NCBI RefSeq assembly: GCF_000299915.1
Contig: NZ_AMRI01000007.1
Location: 62,001 to 126,000 of the forward strand
DNA length: 64,000 nt
Source of the DNA: Gallaecimonas xiamenensis 3-C-1
GTDB lineage: Bacteria > Pseudomonadota > Gammaproteobacteria > Enterobacterales > Gallaecimonadaceae
Reading direction: 5' to 3'
Of the stretch, positions 11,036-18,382 are shown piece after piece. How positions within the stretch are numbered: the first letter of the stretch is position 1; each line of letters starts with the position of its first letter. A program made the position numbers and the translations under genes. Below the pieces are notes generated by a model. The model had not been told where the DNA came from. It saw nothing but the letters and a program-made list of their open reading frames with translations, and ran no database searches.

Positions 11036-11175
11036 GGGTTTAAGGTTCAAGGAACTATGGTCGCTACTTTACTGGTGTTTGTGCACAGATGCAGCCTGTG
11101 CCGGGCCCTGGAACAGCCGACCTCGTGCGGCCGGACAACCACCAGGCGGGCAATGTTTTTGATAAGGACGCTCGT

Positions 11176-13368
11176 TTGTTTTATTTGGATGAAGAACAGC
11201 GCGATCTACGGGCGCCGGCCTGGCAAATCAGCGCCTTGCGGATCATGGTCCTGGCCGGCCTGCTGCTGTTGCTGGGCATAGGATTGCACAGCGGCTACAG
11301 CGCCTGGCAACTGGGTGCCTACCACGTCATCTACATTATCGCCGGCTTCTACCTGGTGCTGGTAGTGGCCTCCATCCTGGCCCGGCGCCAGTTCAGACTG
11401 AGCCGGCTGTTGCTGACCGGGGCCATCATCGCTGCCGGTTTCGTCACCCAGCTGTTTATCCCCGACTTTGCCATCGCCAAACTGGGCGCCCTGTTCCTCT
11501 ACAGCCTGCCCATGGTGGCCCTGCTCACCTGGGGCAAGAAAGCGACATTGGCGGCCATGCTCTTCAATCTGCTGCCCTTTGCCTACCTGGTTCATAACCA
11601 GCCGCTACCGGCGCTGCTGCAGATCCAGCAAACCCTGCCCAGCAGCCACCTCTACCTGCAAGGGCTGCTGTTTATCTTCTTCAACATCTGCCTGCCCTTG
11701 GGGATGATGCGGATGCTGAGGGCCCTGGATTGGCACAACGGCTCCCAGCAAAAGCTCAACAAACAGCTCAAGCTGTCCATGCAGCTGTACCGGGACCTGT
11801 TCGACAACGACGCCCACCCGGCCCTTATCCTCAGGGACGACAGTGCCGTGCGCTACAACAAGGCCATGCGGAGCTGGCTCAAGGAGCATGACGTGCTGGC
11901 CAGCAAGCTGCTCAAGGAGCTGCATCTGCCCAAGGACGACTGCACCCAGGAGGCGCGGCTGCTGGGCACGCCAAAGGGCCAGCGCCTGGTCAGCCTCACC
12001 AAGAGCCGCATGGCCCACCGCCATTATCATCTGTTGTTGCTGGACGACCAGACCGAAGCCTCCCAGCTCAAACTGCAATTAGCCGGGGAACGGGTGCAGA
12101 ACCGGCGCCTGCGCTGGCACGACATCAGCACCGGCATGCTCAACGAAACCGGCATAGAGCATTGGCTGAACCGCAAGCCGAGGGCTGCGGTGGCCCTGAT
12201 GCAGCTCTGTAACGGGCCAAGCCTTAGGCTGCGCTTTGGCAAGGACATCAGCAACCAGGCCCTGGCGCGCCTGGCCAGCCAGGTGAAAACCCTGCTGCCC
12301 CGTGGCGCCGTGGTGGGGCGCATCGCCCACAACACCCTGATCTTTGCCCACCCCAACCTGACCCTGGCGGCCCTCACCGACCGCCTGACCCGTATCGAAC
12401 ACCAGCTGCCCCACAGGTTTGAGGTGCAGGACCAGAGCCTGGTGCTGGAGCGCCACTGGCACTTGGCCGAGCACCCCGGGCTGATGCCGGACGGCCACCA
12501 CCTGGGCAGCCTGGCCTCTTACCTGTGCAGCCACCCCCTGGTGCCGGGGCAGGTGCGGCAACTGGATCTCAAGGCCCTGGCCAACCAGGACTCCCAGCAG
12601 CGGCTGCTGGACGCCCTGCGCAAGGCCATACAGAGCGACGACCAGCTGTACCTGGAATACCAGCCCCAGTGCGACGTGTCCGGCCGCATCATCGCCGCCG
12701 AAGCCCTGCTGCGCTGGCACCATCCTGAACTGGGCCTGGTCAGCCCGGCGGACTTCATCCCCCTGGCCGAGCAGGGGGGCATCATCAGCCAGTTAAGCCG
12801 CTGGGTGGTGCAAAGAGCCTGCGAGCAGATCCGCGAGTGGCAGGCCCAGGGCATAACGCTGCGCCTGAGCATCAACCTGTCGGTGCTGGACCTGGTGGAC
12901 GACCTTTTTATCCGCTGGCTATTGGACTACTGCCAACAGCAGCAATTGAACCAGGGCCAGCTGGAACTGGAGATCACCGAGACGGCCCTGGCCGACCCGG
13001 AGCAGACCAGCAAAGCCCTCAAGCAGTTGTCCGATGCCGGCTTCCCCCTGGCCATCGACGATTTCGGTACAGGGCAATCGTCTTTGGCGCGCCTCAACAG
13101 CCTCGATGCCAGCCTGATCAAGATTGACCGGGATTTCCTCAAGGAAGTGCCGGGGCGGGATCGCAGCGAAAACATGCTCAAGGCCATTATCGAACTGTGC
13201 CGGGCCACCGGCGCCGAACCCCTGGTGGAAGGGGTGGAGACCCAGCAGCAGCTGGACTGGCTGCTCCAGCACAATTGCCGGTTGTTCCAGGGTTTTCACC
13301 TTTATAAACCCATGCCACCCCGCACCTTGGCGCTGCTGGTCAGGGAGCTGGACAGCAAGCGATCCTGA
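11176..13368 (+). CDS. Membrane EAL-domain phosphodiesterase with degenerate GGDEF
   Basis: Predicted inner-membrane c-di-GMP phosphodiesterase. A hydrophobic N-terminal part with about six to seven helices (IMVLAGLLLLLG, VIYIIAGFYLVLVV, LLLTGAIIAAGF, YSLPMVALL, LQGLLFIFFNICLP) is followed by a PAS-like stretch. A GGDEF-shaped region comes next in which the active-site loop is replaced by RIAHNTLIF, and then a C-terminal EAL domain. The EAL residues look complete: AAEALLRW, INLS, LELEITE, IDDFGTG, IKID, EGVET and QGFH. The best start is TTG at 11176, with AAGGA seven bases upstream. An ATG at 11089 would add 29 residues but has no ribosome site. Either way the protein is 730-759 aa. Confidence 0.88.
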   Translation: MFYLDEEQRDLRAPAWQISALRIMVLAGLLLLLGIGLHSGYSAWQLGAYHVIYIIAGFYLVLVVASILARRQFRLSRLLLTGAIIAAGFVTQLFIPDFAIAKLGALFLYSLPMVALLTWGKKATLAAMLFNLLPFAYLVHNQPLPALLQIQQTLPSSHLYLQGLLFIFFNICLPLGMMRMLRALDWHNGSQQKLNKQLKLSMQLYRDLFDNDAHPALILRDDSAVRYNKAMRSWLKEHDVLASKLLKELHLPKDDCTQEARLLGTPKGQRLVSLTKSRMAHRHYHLLLLDDQTEASQLKLQLAGERVQNRRLRWHDISTGMLNETGIEHWLNRKPRAAVALMQLCNGPSLRLRFGKDISNQALARLASQVKTLLPRGAVVGRIAHNTLIFAHPNLTLAALTDRLTRIEHQLPHRFEVQDQSLVLERHWHLAEHPGLMPDGHHLGSLASYLCSHPLVPGQVRQLDLKALANQDSQQRLLDALRKAIQSDDQLYLEYQPQCDVSGRIIAAEALLRWHHPELGLVSPADFIPLAEQGGIISQLSRWVVQRACEQIREWQAQGITLRLSINLSVLDLVDDLFIRWLLDYCQQQQLNQGQLELEITETALADPEQTSKALKQLSDAGFPLAIDDFGTGQSSLARLNSLDASLIKIDRDFLKEVPGRDRSENMLKAIIELCRATGAEPLVEGVETQQQLDWLLQHNCRLFQGFHLYKPMPPRTLALLVRELDSKRS

Positions 13369-13399
13369 ACATTTTCATTCGACAACAAATAAAAAATTA

Positions 13400-13422
13400 G
13401 AGCAAACGCTTGAAATTTGCTC
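13400..13422. promoter_or_regulatory. Inverted repeat upstream of the small HMA-like gene
   Basis: GAGCAAA (13400-13406) and TTTGCTC (13416-13422) form perfect 7-bp arms around a 9-base spacer, in an AT-rich stretch 49-71 bases before the TTG start at 13471. The position suits an operator overlapping a promoter (a TTGAAA lies at 13410-13415). No regulator gene is adjacent. Confidence 0.4.
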
Positions 13423-13470
13423 ATCAACAAGCTGAAATAGATAGGGCACTAATAATCAAGGAGCCCTATT

Positions 13471-13665
13471 TTGTATACCTTTCGCGTAAGCAACATCCTG
13501 GGTGACCACTGCGTGTCACGGATCCAGCAAGCCATATTGGTGGCCGATGCCGAAGCACAGGTACGTATCAACAGAGACCACAACCAAGTCACCATCGTCA
13601 GCAACCAAAGCCGTAAGGCACTGAGCGAGGCCCTGACCGACACCGGTTTTCCCGCCCTCGCCTGA
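13471..13665 (+). CDS. Small heavy-metal-associated (HMA)-like protein lacking the first metal cysteine
   Basis: A 64-residue protein that follows the HMA/CopZ fold pattern: MYTFRVSNILGDHCVSRIQQ, AILVADAEAQVRIN, VTIVS, and ALSEALTDTGF. In true metallochaperones the loop is CxxC; here it reads GDHC, so only one cysteine remains and copper binding of the usual type is doubtful. The start is TTG at 13471, with a strong AAGGAG seven bases upstream and no competing ATG. It stands alone between an inverted repeat and its own terminator, so it is a real single-gene unit. Fold assignment is from pattern only. Confidence 0.68.
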   Translation: MYTFRVSNILGDHCVSRIQQAILVADAEAQVRINRDHNQVTIVSNQSRKALSEALTDTGFPALA

Positions 13666-13722
13666 GGTGAGAGCTATGGTTAGCCCTCTAAACAAAATAG
13701 AGGTTTGATAATAGCTGTCACA

Positions 13723-13749
13723 GGCCGCCCTCAAGGGCGGCCTTTTTTT
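13723..13749 (+). terminator. Terminator after the HMA-like gene
   Basis: GGCCGCCC (13723-13730), loop TCAA, GGGCGGCC (13735-13742), then seven T. Confidence 0.9.
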
Positions 13750-13807
13750 GGCCGATATCAAGGCATAGGGTTATAGCCATACAAAGCCCTTGCCTTGTCC
13801 AACAAAG

Positions 13808-13835
13808 TTGCGACAATGCCTGTTAGTCGTATGTA
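13808..13835 (+). promoter_or_regulatory. Candidate promoter of the double-receiver gene
   Basis: TTGCGA (13808-13813), 16-base spacer, TATGTA (13830-13835), about 20 bases before the ATG at 13856. A weak match with plausible position. Confidence 0.3.
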
Positions 13836-13855
13836 ACTAAAAAAGAAGCATTTTA

Positions 13856-14653
13856 ATGACGACACTTGTCCCTGCTGATCTGTCCCTGCTGCTGGTGGAA
13901 CCCTCTGAGACGCAACGCCGTGTCATCATCCGTCACCTGGCCAGTGAAGGGATCCACAGGATCGACGACGCCGACGGGGTGAAAGCGGCCCTGGCCCATA
14001 TCCGCCACCGCCGCCCCGACCTGGTGCTGAGCGCCCTGCATTTTGCCGACGGCACCGCCCTGGAGCTGGTCAGGACCATGCGCAGTGAGGCCGAGCTCAA
14101 GGACACCCCTTTCGTGCTGGTGTCCAGCGAGCGTCGCCCGGACGAGCTGGAAGCCTTCAAGCAGTCGGGGGTGGCCGCCATCCTGCCCAAGCCCTTCACC
14201 CATGAACAGCTGGGCCTGGCCATCAATGCCACCCTGGACCTGCTTAGCCCCAACGAACTGGAATTGACCCATTTCGACACCCACTCCCTGCGGGTGCTGG
14301 TGGTGGACGACAGCCGCATGGCCCGCCGCCATATTACCCGGGTGCTGGAAAACCTCGGCATCAGCCAGATCACCGAGGCGGTGGACGGCAACGACGCCAT
14401 CCACCAGCTCAGTACCAACATGTTCGATCTGGTGGTCACCGACTACAACATGCCCAACGTCAACGGCCGGGAGCTGACCGAACATATCCGCCAGCAGTCG
14501 GACCAATCCCATGTGCCGGTGTTGATGGTGACCAGCGAGGCCAACGGTGCCCACCTGGCCAACATCGCCCAGTCCGGTGTTGACGCCATCTGCGACAAGC
14601 CCTTCGAGCCCGCCGAAGTGCGCGCCCTGCTCTACCGTTTGCTGGAGCAATAA
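13856..14653 (+). CDS. Tandem-receiver response regulator with a pseudo-receiver first domain
   Basis: Two CheY-like receiver domains and nothing else (265 aa). Domain 1 (about 8-125) keeps the fold and the LPKPF lysine, but the phosphoacceptor position reads LVLSALHF, serine in place of aspartate, so it should not be phosphorylated. Domain 2 (about 143-262) is complete: VLVVDDSRMARR, VVTDYNMPNVNG with the acceptor aspartate, VTSE and CDKPF. There is no DNA-binding or enzymatic output, so it likely acts by protein contact, for example on the flagellar motor, a histidine kinase or a c-di-GMP enzyme. No kinase gene is adjacent; c-di-GMP genes lie upstream. Ends in a terminator shared with the facing exporter gene. 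Confidence 0.9.
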   Translation: MTTLVPADLSLLLVEPSETQRRVIIRHLASEGIHRIDDADGVKAALAHIRHRRPDLVLSALHFADGTALELVRTMRSEAELKDTPFVLVSSERRPDELEAFKQSGVAAILPKPFTHEQLGLAINATLDLLSPNELELTHFDTHSLRVLVVDDSRMARRHITRVLENLGISQITEAVDGNDAIHQLSTNMFDLVVTDYNMPNVNGRELTEHIRQQSDQSHVPVLMVTSEANGAHLANIAQSGVDAICDKPFEPAEVRALLYRLLEQ

Positions 14654-14655
14654 CG

Positions 14656-14683
14656 AAAAAGCCCGCCAATCGGCGGGCTTTTT
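14656..14683. terminator. Bidirectional terminator
   Basis: GCCCGCC (14661-14667), loop AATC, GGCGGGC (14672-14678), with A5 and T5 on the two flanks. It lies between the double-receiver gene and the convergent DMT transporter. Confidence 0.9.
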
Positions 14684-14685
14684 GT

Positions 14686-15588
14686 TCAGCGGCTGACAAT
14701 CAGCATGGTGCCAAGCACAGTGGCCAGGGCTCCAAGCCAGGCACCCTTGGCCGGCGGCCTTTTCTGTACCCACCACAAAAGCGGCAGGATCAGCACCGGG
14801 CTCACCGAACTCAGCATGGCCACCAGCCCCACCTCCCCGTAGCGAAGGGCTATCAGGATCAAGGTCATGCCTACCCCCATGGCCAAGAAGCCATTGAGGG
14901 CCACCATGGCGAGGATGCGCCAGTTGATGGCCTGGATGGGTCTTGCCACCCGCGCCCCGCTCCAAAGTAGCAACAGATGCGCCCCCAGGGCCGTGCTCAT
15001 GCGCACCGCCGAAGCCGACACCGCGTCGATGTCGGTAGCCATCACCGGTTTGACCATCAGGGTAGCGCTGGCCTGGCAAAAAGCCGACAGCACCCCAAGG
15101 GCCACCCCCACAGCCACCTTGCCGTTGTCCTGCTCCCAGTGATGGCGCTCTCCTTCCCGGCGGCCAAAGAACACCGCCCCCATCACCCCGGTGGCCACCA
15201 AGGAACAGCCCAACAGGGCCTGGCCCGCCAGGGTCTCCCCCAGCAGCAGGAAACCCAGCACCACCGAAAACAACGAATGGCCAGCAAAAAGTACCGTCGC
15301 CCGCCTGGGGCCCAGGCGGTTCATGGCAGCAAAAAGGGCGGTGTCGCCGATAAAAATGCCCAACAGGCCGGACAGCATCATGATGCCGGCAGGACCTGCG
15401 CTGAGGCTCTGCCAGCCACCGGTCAGCAGGGAAAGGGACCAGAGCATCAGGCTCACCGATGCCATGCGCCAACGGGAAAAGGCAAAGGCCCCCAGATGAC
15501 GGGCGGCAGGGGCCGACAACAGGCTGGCACAGGCCCAACAGGCCGCAGCCCCAAGAGCCAGGGATTCAAACAGCAAGGCTAGGTCCAA
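14686..15588 (-). CDS. EamA/DMT-family transporter
   Basis: Ten-helix drug/metabolite-type exporter of the inner membrane with two EamA halves: the first opens with LALLFESLALGAAACWACASL, and the second follows KVAVGVALGVLSAFCQASATL. Substrate is unknown. No ATG lies near the expected N-terminus. A TTG at 15588 gives about 300 residues, the normal family length, but lacks a clear ribosome site. The open frame continues to 15720 across a hairpin and into the DUF4865 gene, which is unlikely to be coding. It may be expressed by read-through from the LysR-linked operon upstream on the same strand. Confidence 0.85.
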   Translation of the reverse strand: MDLALLFESLALGAAACWACASLLSAPAARHLGAFAFSRWRMASVSLMLWSLSLLTGGWQSLSAGPAGIMMLSGLLGIFIGDTALFAAMNRLGPRRATVLFAGHSLFSVVLGFLLLGETLAGQALLGCSLVATGVMGAVFFGRREGERHHWEQDNGKVAVGVALGVLSAFCQASATLMVKPVMATDIDAVSASAVRMSTALGAHLLLLWSGARVARPIQAINWRILAMVALNGFLAMGVGMTLILIALRYGEVGLVAMLSSVSPVLILPLLWWVQKRPPAKGAWLGALATVLGTMLIVSR

Positions 15589-15598
15589 AGAGGCGATG

Positions 15599-15624
15599 AA
15601 AGGCGCCAGTGTAACGGCGCCTTT
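15599..15624 (-). terminator. Hairpin between DUF4865 and DMT genes (terminator or attenuator)
   Basis: AAAGGCGCC (15599-15607), 8-base loop, GGCGCCTTT (15616-15624): perfect 9-bp arms, 18 bases after the DUF4865 stop and 11 bases before the likely DMT start. The minus-strand U-run is short (TTTC), so it may terminate only partly. Confidence 0.6.
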
Positions 15625-15641
15625 GGCCGGCACCAAGGTCC

Positions 15642-16118
15642 CTAAGCACCAACGGCAAGGTAGCCCAGGCGGTAGTGCTCCACCCCGGGCTCCGGCCCGG
15701 CTGGTGGCCGGTTTAGCCACTGCACCCCAAGGCCCTGGCCGGTGGCCGGATCCAACCCCACCAGATCCCCTTGGCCCCTGTGATTAATGGCGACAAAGGC
15801 CGTGGTGGCCGGGGGCAAAGCCCCTTCTGGCACCTGCCAGCTATCGACTCTGGGGCGGCCAAAGTCACGGCACAGGGCGGCAAAGCCGTCACCGGCCAAA
15901 AAGCCGGCCATGGCCTGGTACTGGCGCCACAGGTAAAAGGGGGCATAGCAATTTTGTGCCCCCTCATAGGGCCAATCATCCCGCCGGCGATAGAGAAAGG
16001 CCTTGAATAGCAGCCCAGGGTAGCCGTCCAGGCGGTGGCCGTTTGCGGCGATGCGCGCCTCGATGCGGGCCATGGGGTAGTGGTCCGGCAGCGCGATGCG
16101 GTATTGCATGGCGATCAT
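15642..16118 (-). CDS. DUF4865 family protein
   Basis: A 158-residue soluble protein beginning MIAMQYRIALPDHYPMARI, with LDGYPGLLFKAFLYR and NCYAPFYLWRQYQAMAGFL, the pattern of the DUF4865 family. The function of the family is unknown. It is usually encoded, as here, beside a carboxymuconolactone decarboxylase-like protein, a tautomerase and a LysR regulator. My recollection is that family members are usually somewhat longer (180-190 aa), so the C-terminus may be short here. Its ATG overlaps the tautomerase stop by four bases (ATGA), so translation is coupled. Confidence 0.82.
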   Translation of the reverse strand: MIAMQYRIALPDHYPMARIEARIAANGHRLDGYPGLLFKAFLYRRRDDWPYEGAQNCYAPFYLWRQYQAMAGFLAGDGFAALCRDFGRPRVDSWQVPEGALPPATTAFVAINHRGQGDLVGLDPATGQGLGVQWLNRPPAGPEPGVEHYRLGYLAVGA

Positions 16119-16507
16119 CTGGTGCCCTCCAGGCTGTGGCCAAGGCCGCCGCTGAAGGACCAGTCACCGGCCTGGTTATAGCTGACCACCACCATCAAGT
16201 CGGCCGGGTCCAGCCCCAGCTCTGCCTGGCACTGCTGGGCCAGGGCCTGGTACAGGGCCGCCTTTTGCTCAGGACTACGGGGCTTGCCGGCGGTGATGGA
16301 CAGCAGCAGGAAGTGGTCGCTGCGTCCGGCACTCTGATAGTGGCGGCTGAACACCCTGTCCTCGGGGCCGTATTCGTCAAAGAGCTGGAAGCAGTCCCCC
16401 TCTGGCACGGCAAAGTGGGTTTCCAGGGCCTGCTGCAGCAGCCGGCTGAGCCTGGCCTTGTAGTCGGGGCCCAGCCCCTGGCGCAGGGCGATACGGGTCA
16501 TGGGCAT
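16115..16507 (-). CDS. Tautomerase-family protein
   Basis: A 130-residue member of the tautomerase/MIF superfamily. The ATG at 16507 gives MPMTRIALRQG. After Met removal this leaves Pro-1, the catalytic base of the family, which is why I prefer it to the ATG two codons later. Other family features are GDCFQLFDEY, SDHFLLLSITAGKPRS, and the helix EQKAALYQALAQQC. Substrate is unknown. Its start overlaps the end of the decarboxylase gene by ten bases and its stop overlaps the DUF4865 start, so all three genes form a tight operon. Confidence 0.88.
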   Translation of the reverse strand: MPMTRIALRQGLGPDYKARLSRLLQQALETHFAVPEGDCFQLFDEYGPEDRVFSRHYQSAGRSDHFLLLSITAGKPRSPEQKAALYQALAQQCQAELGLDPADLMVVVSYNQAGDWSFSGGLGHSLEGTR

Positions 16508-16809
16508 GGGCTTGGCTCCAGGTGGCCAAGGGCCGATACCGCCGCCGGCCAGCCGGCGTAAAAGGCCAGGTGGGTAAAGAGTTCGGCCAACTGGCTGCGG
16601 TCGAGGCCGTGCTCTTTGGCAAGATCCAGGTGGAAGGGCAACTGCTCCCAGCGGCCCAGGCTGGCAAGAATCGCCAGGGTGACCAGGCTGCGCTCTCGCC
16701 GGGAAAGCTCGGGCCTGGCCCAGATGTCGTCAAACAACAGCTGTTGGCTGAGGTCGGCCAATTTGGGAGACAGCTGGGCCAGTTCGGTAAGGTTCTTGGG
16801 GGTGGCCAT
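16498..16809 (-). CDS. Carboxymuconolactone decarboxylase-family (AhpD-like) protein
   Basis: A 103-residue all-helical protein of the CMD/AhpD superfamily: ELSRRERSLVTLAILASLGR followed by LPFHLDLAKEHGLDRSQLAELFTHLAFYAGWPAAVSAL. The CxxC pair of AhpD peroxidases is absent, so it belongs to the decarboxylase-like side, although its substrate is unknown. First gene of the operon, with a divergent LysR gene 94 bases away. This neighbourhood (LysR, CMD, tautomerase, DUF4865) recurs in proteobacteria, which suggests a shared pathway for a small keto or aromatic compound. Confidence 0.9.
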   Translation of the reverse strand: MATPKNLTELAQLSPKLADLSQQLLFDDIWARPELSRRERSLVTLAILASLGRWEQLPFHLDLAKEHGLDRSQLAELFTHLAFYAGWPAAVSALGHLEPSPCP

Positions 16810-16835
16810 AAGGCACTCCGATGAAATGGGAGGTC

Positions 16836-16859
16836 CCTATACTGGCCCCGGGATATAGG
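16836..16859. promoter_or_regulatory. Candidate LysR operator
   Basis: CCTATA (16836-16841), 12-base GC-rich spacer, TATAGG (16854-16859): a perfect 6-bp inverted repeat centred in the 94-base divergent interval, containing the T-N11-A pattern expected of LysR boxes. A TATAAAAT stretch follows towards the LysR gene. Confidence 0.5.
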
Positions 16860-16903
16860 TTATAAAATCAAAACATTTCAAACCAACAATCCCGATTTTT
16901 AGG

Positions 16904-17767
16904 ATGAATAACGCCAAGCTCGCCGCCCTGGACCTGCAAGCCCTACGCGCCTTCATCTGCGGGGTAGAACTGGGCAGCTTTGCCCTGGCCGCCACCCGGC
17001 TGCACCGCTCTACCTCGGCGGTAAGCGCCCAGCTGCGCAAGCTGGAACAGCAGGCCGGTTGCCCTTTACTGGAAAAAAGCGGCCGAGGCCTGGTGCCCAC
17101 CGCCAGCGGCGAGTTGCTGCTCAGTTACGGGCGACGGCTGCTGGCCCTCAATGACGAGGCCCTGGAGGCCCTGCAAGGCCAGGCCCTGAGTGGCGAGCTG
17201 CGTTTTGGAGCCCAGGAGGACTTTGCCGAGACCCTGCTGCCGCAGCTGCTGGGCCGCTTTGCCCGGGCCCACCCCAGGGTGCAGCTGTCGACCCGGGTGG
17301 GGCGCAACCAGGCCCTGATCCAGGCCCTGGCCCAAGGGGAGCTGGACCTGGCCCTGGCCTGGGAGAATCCCCAGGCCCCCTGGCCCAAGGCCCAAACCCT
17401 GGCGCAGGTGCCCTTGGCTTGGTACGGGCAAGACCCAGAGACACTGCTGGCGCGGGGCGAGCCCCTGCCCCTGGTGCTGTTCGAGGCCCCCTGCCTGATG
17501 CGCCAAGCCGCCACCCAGGCCCTGGACCAGGCCGGTATTGCCTGGCGCCCGGCCTACACCAGCGCCAGCCTCGGCGGCATCTGGGCCGCCGTCAAGGCAG
17601 GGTTGGGTATCACGGTGCGCGGGCCCTACGGGGTGCCCCAGGGGGTGACGGCTGTCCAAGGCCTACCCAGGCTTGGTAGCCTGGCGGTGCAGCTGCTGCG
17701 CCCGGCCGAGCCCCGGGACGACGCCCTGCGCCTGGCGCAGATCATCGAAGCCGAACTGCTGCCCTAG
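16904..17767 (+). CDS. LysR-family transcriptional regulator
   Basis: A 287-residue LysR activator/repressor. Winged helix at residues 8-67: LDLQALRAFICGVELGSFALA, then TRLHRSTSAVSAQLRKLEQ and LLEKSGRGLVPTASGE. The effector-binding domain has GELRFGAQEDF, LPQLLGRFARAHPRVQL and a final GLGITVRGPYGV. It is divergent from the CMD-tautomerase-DUF4865 operon and almost certainly regulates it through the inverted repeat between them. Its stop overlaps the facing DUF922 gene by four bases. Confidence 0.92.
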   Translation: MNNAKLAALDLQALRAFICGVELGSFALAATRLHRSTSAVSAQLRKLEQQAGCPLLEKSGRGLVPTASGELLLSYGRRLLALNDEALEALQGQALSGELRFGAQEDFAETLLPQLLGRFARAHPRVQLSTRVGRNQALIQALAQGELDLALAWENPQAPWPKAQTLAQVPLAWYGQDPETLLARGEPLPLVLFEAPCLMRQAATQALDQAGIAWRPAYTSASLGGIWAAVKAGLGITVRGPYGVPQGVTAVQGLPRLGSLAVQLLRPAEPRDDALRLAQIIEAELLP

Positions 17768-18312
17768 GGCCGGTACTGGCGCTGCTCGGCCAGCTGCCAG
17801 AGCCGGTCGCGCTCGTCCAGAGCCCGGTCTTTGGCGTCCCGTTCTGCTTCCAACTCATCTTTGATGCGCCGGTAGGTCGCCTTGAGGGAGTCGCAATCGG
17901 GCCCAGGAGGCAGGGCCAGCAGCCGGCGTTTCAGGGCCTTGACCATGTCCACGGCGTATTGGCGGTGGCTGTATTCGTGGTCTTTGACGTGGCTGGAAAA
18001 GGCCTGCCAGCGCTCCAAGAGGGCCGGTGGCGGGTCCAGCCACTGGGGCAGGTTGATGGTGACGCTGAAAGTCACTTCCATGCTGGCCAGGCGGCATTGG
18101 CCGGGGCTGCTGGCAAAGCCCAGCCGGTAAGAGGCGTTCCAGGCGGTCTGGGCCCAGGCCTGGTTGCCCTGCCCCGGCCTTTGCCGCACCGCTTCCAGCA
18201 GTTCCTGCCAGTTGGCGGCCCGCAAGGGGTAATAGCTGATGTTTTCCTGGTATTGGACCTGGGCGTCGGCAAAGGGGGACGCGGCGACCAACCACAACAG
18301 AACCATAGGCAC
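17764..18312 (-). CDS. DUF922 secreted putative Zn-dependent protease
   Basis: A 182-residue exported protein. An N-terminal signal peptide (MPMVLLWLVAASPFADA) is followed by the DUF922 pattern: ENISYYPLRAANWQELL, a WNASYRLGF strand, a CRLASMEVTFSVTINLPQW block, and KDHEYSHRQYAVDM, which holds an HExxH zinc-protease motif (HEYSH). The C-terminus is a charged helix. Enzyme activity is inferred from the motif; I know of no firm substrate. Convergent with the LysR gene. Confidence 0.75.
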   Translation of the reverse strand: MPMVLLWLVAASPFADAQVQYQENISYYPLRAANWQELLEAVRQRPGQGNQAWAQTAWNASYRLGFASSPGQCRLASMEVTFSVTINLPQWLDPPPALLERWQAFSSHVKDHEYSHRQYAVDMVKALKRRLLALPPGPDCDSLKATYRRIKDELEAERDAKDRALDERDRLWQLAEQRQYRP

Positions 18313-18382
18313 TCCGGCAAGCTGATGCTTTCACCTTAGGCCAGTGGCCAGGCCAAAAAAAGGCCGCTTGCGCGGCCTTGGG

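Noticed and set aside
15589-15720. N-terminal 44 residues of the open frame of the DMT transporter
   Set aside because: They cross a hairpin and the end of DUF4865, and the family normally starts near the first helix.
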